A DNA stretch of 6,737 bases from JAJPGZ01 sp041167105 (GTDB lineage Bacteria; Verrucomicrobiota; Verrucomicrobiia; Chthoniobacterales; UBA10450), in NCBI GenBank assembly GCA_041167105.1, contig JBEEGX010000219.1, positions 1 through 6,737 on the forward strand, written 5' to 3'. This document shows, one piece after another, positions 6,111 through 6,737 of this stretch. The translations under genes were made by a program, and so were the position numbers. Below the pieces are notes generated by a model that did not search any database, was not told the origin of the DNA, and was given only the letters and a program-made list of their open reading frames with translations. Numbering within the stretch: the stretch's first letter is position 1; each line of letters begins with the position of its first letter.

Positions 6111-6737
6111 ATGATAGATTTGCGCGTGTCAGCGAAGATCGACATTAAATCTTTGCAACTCGACGAGCTGCGCGCGTTGTCGCAGCCGGCGTATCGCGGC
6201 GGGCAGATCGCGGAATGGTTGTACGAGAAGCGCGTGAGTTCGTTCGAGGAGATGACGGATTTGCCGCAGAACTTGCGCGCGGATTTGGCGGAGAAATTTT
6301 CGTTCGGCAAGATCGACATCGTACGTGTGCTCGGGTCGCGCGACACCACGCGCAAGTTTCTCTTCCGATTGAGCGACGGCAATTTGATCGAGTCTGTTTT
6401 GATCCCGGCATCGCCGGCCCTGTATGGATCGCGCTCGGATCGCCGGACGATTTGCGTTTCGACGCAGGTCGGCTGCGCGTATGGCTGCAAATTTTGCGCG
6501 AGCGGGCTCGAAGGCTTTTCTCGCAATCTCCAGCCGAACGAAATCGTCGATCAAATCATGGCGGTCGAACGCGAGAGCGAAGACAAGATCGACAACATCG
6601 TTTTCATGGGCATGGGCGAACCGTTGGCGAACCTCGACAATTTGATGCGCGCGATTCGCATCATCAACGCGCCATGGGGACTCGGCATCGGCGCGCGGCA
6701 CATCACGGTCTCGACCAGCGGATTAGTTCCGCAAATC
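6111..6737 (+). CDS. rlmN: 23S rRNA (adenine2503-C2)/tRNA A37 methyltransferase, C-terminus cut by window edge
   Basis: RlmN is a cytosolic radical-SAM enzyme that methylates C2 of A2503 in 23S rRNA and A37 of some tRNAs, affecting translational fidelity. The frame runs open from ATG 6111 to the right edge, giving 209 of the usual 350 or so residues. The N-terminal accessory domain contains GGQIAEWLYEKRV (30-42), FEEMTDLP (46-53) and SVLIP (95-99). Next comes the radical-SAM cluster motif C122-AYG-C126-KF-C129 within STQVGCAYGCKFCASG, followed by the GMGEP motif (167-171) with NLDN after it. ITVSTSG (198-204) begins the next conserved block. The later cysteine that forms the methyl-carrying site is beyond the window. 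No Shine-Dalgarno sequence precedes ATG 6111, and an in-frame GTG at 6126 is a possible alternative start. RlmN is distinguished from Cfr only by overall similarity, but the housekeeping context favours RlmN. Confidence 0.95.
   Translation, partial: MIDLRVSAKIDIKSLQLDELRALSQPAYRGGQIAEWLYEKRVSSFEEMTDLPQNLRADLAEKFSFGKIDIVRVLGSRDTTRKFLFRLSDGNLIESVLIPASPALYGSRSDRRTICVSTQVGCAYGCKFCASGLEGFSRNLQPNEIVDQIMAVERESEDKIDNIVFMGMGEPLANLDNLMRAIRIINAPWGLGIGARHITVSTSGLVPQI

Noticed and set aside
6065..6526. N-terminal extension of the small lipoprotein frame up to 6526
   Set aside because: The extension overlaps rlmN on the opposite strand and would bury a perfect lipoprotein signal peptide in the middle of the protein.
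6129..6701. Minus-strand open frame (190 codons) opposite rlmN
   Set aside because: It is fully antisense to the radical-SAM domain of rlmN, has an Arg/Ala-rich composition and no domain. It is a shadow frame.

Overview
The window looks like an ordinary chromosomal segment of a moderately GC-rich, Gram-negative-type bacterium. The gene content, protein style and two kinds of intergenic palindromic repeat suggest a soil or freshwater Verrucomicrobiota-like lineage. That assignment is an inference from memory and is not proven by the sequence. Genes are densely packed on both strands. No tRNA, rRNA, CRISPR array, insertion sequence or phage gene is visible. Good Shine-Dalgarno sequences are scarce, so several starts rest on homology and spacing.

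Layout, left to right. (1) Bases 1-851, minus strand: ribose-phosphate pyrophosphokinase (prs), cut by the left edge. (2) Bases 852-973: divergent promoter region with AT-rich -10-like boxes. (3) Bases 974-1942, plus: membrane fatty acid desaturase with all three histidine boxes. (4) Bases 1944-1965: a perfect short hairpin. (5) Bases 2006-3919, plus: a five-helix, membrane-anchored sulfatase/alkaline-phosphatase-superfamily protein resembling YejM/PbgA but with an apparently intact metal site. (6) Bases 3922-4206, minus: a small helical conserved-looking protein. (7) Bases 4242-4316: a dispersed-type imperfect palindrome. (8) Bases 4321-5127, plus: a HAD-superfamily (Cof/IIB-like) phosphatase. 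(9) Bases 5086-5139: a compact two-hairpin palindromic repeat that holds the stop codons of both converging genes. (10) Bases 5135-5863, minus: a polytopic membrane protein whose C-terminal half resembles Mpv17/PMP22. (11) Bases 5882-6064, minus: a 60-residue lipoprotein, probably co-transcribed with the Mpv17-like gene. (12) Bases 6111-6737, plus: rlmN, cut by the right edge.

Prs (PRPP synthesis) and RlmN (23S rRNA/tRNA adenine-C2 methylation) are housekeeping genes. The desaturase and YejM-like gene form a possible two-gene unit linked to membrane lipid composition. The remaining genes are poorly characterised. The most interesting points are the metal-competent YejM-like protein next to a desaturase, the bacterial Mpv17-like protein, and the way two palindromic repeats have supplied start or stop codons and terminal residues to neighbouring genes. 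I see no clear defence or other exotic multi-gene system.
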